A DNA stretch of 64,000 nt from positions 1-64,000 of the forward strand of contig NZ_SRYB01000025.1 in assembly GCF_004793975.1 (NCBI RefSeq), given 5' to 3'. Under the pieces are notes generated by a model, which did not search any database, was not told the DNA's origin, and saw only the letters and a program-made list of their open reading frames with translations. Positions 63,573 to 64,000 of this stretch are shown here, piece after piece (the stretch's first letter is position 1; each line of letters begins with the position of its first letter). A program made the position numbers and the translations under genes. Source of the stretch: Lepagella muris (lineage in GTDB: Bacteria > Bacteroidota > Bacteroidia > Bacteroidales > Muribaculaceae).

Positions 63573-63610
63573 AAAAAATCCGAGACAACATACTTGTCCC
63601 GGATTTTTTT
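63573..63610 (-). terminator. Hairpin terminator after the alanine-dehydrogenase-like gene
   Basis: AAAAAATCCGAGACAA and TTGTCCCGGATTTTTT form a stem with one mismatch, ending in a T run on the minus strand. It lies between the stop at 63627 and the GT4 start at 63556. Confidence 0.75.
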
Positions 63611-63626
63611 ATGAAATGGGTATTAT

Positions 63627-64000
63627 TCAGTTTGTGGCAGCGATCATCACCTTTATATCAACCGAAGTCATGTTGATACAAGAAGCGACGAGTTTGTCGA
63701 CCAGCTTGCCGTGGTAAGTGATGATTCCGCACTGCACACCCGGAGTCGTGGCAATCATATTCTCGAATCCCCCCTTTATTAGGGCATCGCCAAAGAAGTT
63801 GACCAGAATATTTGATAGAGCCATAGCTACGGTGCGTGGCACGGAGATTGACGGGTGGGTCTCATCGAAATTGAGCACGTATACAGAATCCTTCAGAGCC
63901 ACCGACAGGTTCTTGGGGAACTCAAACGGACGTGTGCATTGCCCGATTAGAATCACGTCGGCACTCTTCACCTTATTATACAGCACCTTCGGATGAATGG
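63627..64000 (-). CDS. C-terminal part of an alanine-dehydrogenase-like (AlaDh/PNT) protein, partial
   Basis: Reading frame open through the right window edge; about 124 codons visible. IHPKVLYNKVKSADVILIGQ, VPRTVAMALSNILVNFFGDA and GIITYHGKLVDKLVASCINM followed by TSVDIKVMIAATN align in order with the tail of long Bacteroidota alanine dehydrogenases (PKVL..ALK.ADV, VART.SYALSNI, GVY.YNG.LTN, IDLLIAA). The usual Gly/Asp-rich catalytic part lies outside or is altered, so the reaction is not certain. Ends before a strong terminator. Confidence 0.6.
   Translation of the reverse strand, partial: IHPKVLYNKVKSADVILIGQCTRPFEFPKNLSVALKDSVYVLNFDETHPSISVPRTVAMALSNILVNFFGDALIKGGFENMIATTPGVQCGIITYHGKLVDKLVASCINMTSVDIKVMIAATN

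Noticed and set aside
1..64000. CRISPR arrays and rRNA genes
   Set aside because: No regularly spaced repeats with spacers and no rRNA-like sequence were found.

Overview
The window looks like a chromosome segment of a gut Bacteroidales bacterium, probably Muribaculaceae-like. The evidence is a SusC/SusD pair, a hybrid two-component system with AraC output, GH97/GH31/GH2 enzymes, DUF5107 and DUF4143 proteins, promoters of the Bacteroidota type (TTTG, about 19-20 bases, TAnnTTTG) and few Shine-Dalgarno sites. The species assignment is an inference; no rRNA is present.

Layout: 0-0.5 kb holds a partial secreted protein and a small secreted protein. 0.7-18.6 kb is a polysaccharide-utilisation locus: hybrid sensor/regulator, two six-hairpin-type proteins, SusD, a frameshifted SusC, GH97, and a divergent GH31. 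18.7-21.5 kb encodes TrkH/TrkA potassium uptake. 21.7-29.3 kb is a sugar operon (MFS transporter, DUF5107-TPR protein, GH2 lipoprotein), facing a convergent AraC regulator. 30.4-39.3 kb holds an AAA/DUF4143 ATPase, aldose 1-epimerase, a metallophosphoesterase, an acyl-CoA synthetase with an XRE-cupin regulator, and a second GH2. 39.3-42.3 kb has two cobalamin-type genes (CbiB and a CobD-like aminotransferase) and a zinc alcohol dehydrogenase.

42.5-57.5 kb is an AT-richer defence island ending beside a tRNA-Leu(CAG). It holds a YhcG-type PDDEXK nuclease, decayed remnants, and a seven-gene tightly coupled operon. The first three genes look like SspB (DUF4007), SspC (P-loop ATPase) and SspD (PAPS-reductase-like), the single-strand DNA phosphorothioation enzymes. 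The next four are a PLD-helicase, a 77-residue protein, a Rad50/DndD-like ATPase with a CxxC hook, and a 195-residue protein; they resemble a restriction or effector arm of the SspFGH kind. Divergent from it lies a stand-alone protein resembling the sulfur-binding domain of phosphorothioate-dependent HNH nucleases. Two copies of one 17-bp palindrome sit directly in front of the two divergent genes. This suggests a phosphorothioation system whose own PT-reader, or another repressor, controls both genes. Next to it is a convergent three-gene cassette: a four-helix membrane protein, a membrane-anchored TIR/nucleoside-deoxyribosyltransferase-like protein, and a zinc ribbon.

57.9-64 kb is housekeeping: RNase HII with an unusual Asn/Asp-rich insertion, a polyprenyl synthetase, DNA polymerase I whose proofreading motifs look degraded, a GT4 glycosyltransferase and the C-terminus of an alanine-dehydrogenase-like protein.

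Non-coding structure includes two copies of a ~170-bp MITE-like element with 12-bp terminal inverted repeats and probable target duplications, a 125-bp duplicated promoter/leader, and a 41-bp repeated promoter block around the YhcG gene.
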